Below are positions 5,171 through 6,094 of a DNA stretch of 6,094 bases, piece by piece. The number at the start of each line of letters is the position of its first letter. Within the stretch, counting starts at the first letter, position 1. Source of the DNA: an uncultured Ruminococcus sp. (GTDB lineage: Bacteria > Bacillota > Clostridia > Oscillospirales > Ruminococcaceae); the NCBI GenBank assembly GCA_947174085.1, contig CAMWHN010000135.1:1-6094 (forward strand), written 5' to 3'. Position numbers and translations under genes: made by a program. Under the pieces are notes generated by a model that was not told where the DNA came from, ran no database searches, and saw only the letters and a program-made list of their open reading frames with translations.

Positions 5171-5926
5171 ATGAATGAAATCAAAATTTACAAACACCCG
5201 AAATTCGGTCAGGTCAGGACTGTGCTGATTGACGGCATCCCTTGGTTTGTAGGAAAGGATGCAGCTAAGGCATTGGGATACAGGAATCACCGCAAAGCAC
5301 TACTTGACCATGTTGCGTGTGATGACAAAACCGATGGAGTAACGATTCGTGACTCCATCGGCAGAAATCAAAATCCTACGCTGATTAATGAAAGCGGTCT
5401 GTACAGCCTGATTCTGTCGAGCAAACTGGAAACTGCAAAGCAGTTCAAGCACTGGATTACTTCCGAAGTCCTGCCCAGTATTCGCCAGCATGGCTGTTAC
5501 CTGTCGCCGGAACTGCTGAAAAAAATGGTGTGCAATCCGGAGTATGTCATCCAGATATTGCAAAAATTGGTCGAAGAATAGACAAAAAACGAAATTCTGA
5601 CAGAAAAATGCAGTTATCTTGACACGATTCTTCAGAGTGAAACCGATTTGCCGATCACGGTAATTGCTAAAGATTATGGCTTTTCTGCCAGGAAGATGAA
5701 CCGTCTGCTGCATTTTCTGGGTGTGCAGTATCGCATGAAATCCGGCTGCGGGGTTCTGTATGCGAAATACGAAAATTTTGGCTATACAAGGACACATACT
5801 CATGTTTATGACGAAAATAAATCCAGGATTTACACATGCTGGACCCAGAAAGTCAGAAAATTCCTGTACGAACTGCTCAAGAAAAACGGCTATTTTCCGC
5901 TGTGTGAGCAGGATGATGCAATTTGA
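5171..5926 (+). pseudogene. phage-type antirepressor (Bro-N + KilAC) split by an in-frame amber codon
   Basis: The first part (5171-5578) is a Bro-N domain: MNEIKIYKHPKFGQVRTVLI, then GIPWFVGKDAAKALGYRN, INESGLYSLILSSKLETAKQ and FKHWITSEVLPSIRQHG, all classic for BRO/antirepressor proteins that bind DNA or counter a repressor. After TAG (5579-5581) the same frame continues as TKNEILTEKCSYLDTILQSE, LPITVIAKDYGFSARKMNRL and YENFGYTRTHTHVY, a KilAC-type C-terminal domain ending with TGA at 5924-5926. The intact product would be about 251 residues, normal for this architecture, and a single CAG-to-TAG change would explain the break. ATG 5171 is preferred over 5162, because AAAGG at 5156-5160 is only one base from the earlier ATG. 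The Bro-N half (about 136 residues) may still be made. The C-terminal half has only a poorly placed TTG start at 5648. Confidence 0.85.
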
Positions 5927-5985
5927 CTTTCTGCTGTAAAATAACTGTTTATCTTGTCGAATAGGTAGAATCTGCCCGAAAACAC

Positions 5986-6014
5986 TGGATTTTTTCCCCG
6001 GATTGTGGTATGCT
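5986..6014 (+). promoter_or_regulatory. possible extended -10 promoter of the exported-protein gene
   Basis: TGG-TATGCT (6006-6014) forms an extended -10 element about 30 bases before the ATG. The hexamer 17 bases upstream (TGGATT, 5986-5991) matches the -35 consensus poorly, so the call rests on the -10 element alone. Confidence 0.35.
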
Positions 6015-6045
6015 GTAGTTACCATATCACAAAGGAGTGAAAATC

Positions 6046-6094
6046 ATGAAAAAGGCGATTTTACTTGCAATTCTGTGTGCATTTCTCATGACTG
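6046..6094 (+). CDS. 5' end of a gene for a secreted or membrane-anchored protein
   Basis: AAAGGAG at 6031-6037 lies eight bases before an ATG, and the frame is open to the window edge, encoding MKKAILLAILCAFLMT. Two lysines followed by a hydrophobic run are the start of a signal peptide. A Cys at residue 11 leaves open a lipoprotein, but the lipobox context is not convincing and the cleavage site may lie beyond the window. Nothing about its function can be read from 16 residues. It is separated from the antirepressor by about 120 bases containing a candidate promoter, so it is likely an independent unit. Confidence 0.7.
   Translation, partial: MKKAILLAILCAFLMT

Noticed and set aside
5300..6025. 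Long reverse-strand open frame (241 codons) opposite the antirepressor
   Set aside because: It lies antisense to both halves of a recognisable Bro-N/KilAC frame, reads as a low-complexity mix without domain motifs, and has no ribosome binding site of note. It is a shadow frame.

Overview
The window looks like part of an integrated conjugative or phage-related element in a low-to-mid GC Firmicute, most plausibly a gut clostridium related to Ruminococcus. This rests on AGGAGG-type ribosome binding sites, sigma-A-like TTGACT/TATAAT promoters, and a gene set (ArdC-type antirestriction protein, amidoligase, DNA methyltransferases, Bro-N antirepressor) typical of accessory islands in that group. 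The organism assignment is an inference. No tRNA, rRNA, CRISPR array, integrase, transposase or attachment site was recognised.

Left part (1-2932): the last 18 codons of an unidentified gene, then a tight forward operon of three intact genes. These are an ArdC-like protein with a gluzincin zinc site (176-1138), an unknown 240-residue protein with a faint ArdA-like look at its N-terminus (1151-1873), and a complete amidoligase-family enzyme (1880-2932). Gaps of 12 and 6 bases suggest one transcript and translational coupling.

Middle part (2933-5121): a ruined pair of DNA methyltransferase genes used as landing ground for other DNA. The cytosine-C5 methyltransferase keeps its AdoMet-binding N-terminus (about 2945-3115) and its motif X C-terminus (about 3641-3748). 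Everything between, including the catalytic Cys region, is gone. It also has ATC where the ATG should be, seven bases after a perfect Shine-Dalgarno. In the gap sits a small cargo gene with a near-ideal promoter, itself broken by an in-frame TGA and lacking a normal start codon. Downstream, a reverse-strand CPBP-family membrane protein with its own promoter and a shared bidirectional terminator has replaced the front of an adenine (Dam/D12-type) methyltransferase, of which only the last third remains (4804-5121).

Right part (5122-6094): a phage-type antirepressor (Bro-N plus KilAC) cut in two by an in-frame amber codon, then the start of a gene for an exported protein with a signal peptide.

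Taken together, the antirestriction/amidoligase operon is intact while the methyltransferases and antirepressor next to it are decaying. The two cargo genes could be orphan immunity genes, each with its own promoter, suggesting an exchange hotspot between the methyltransferases. That reading is an inference.
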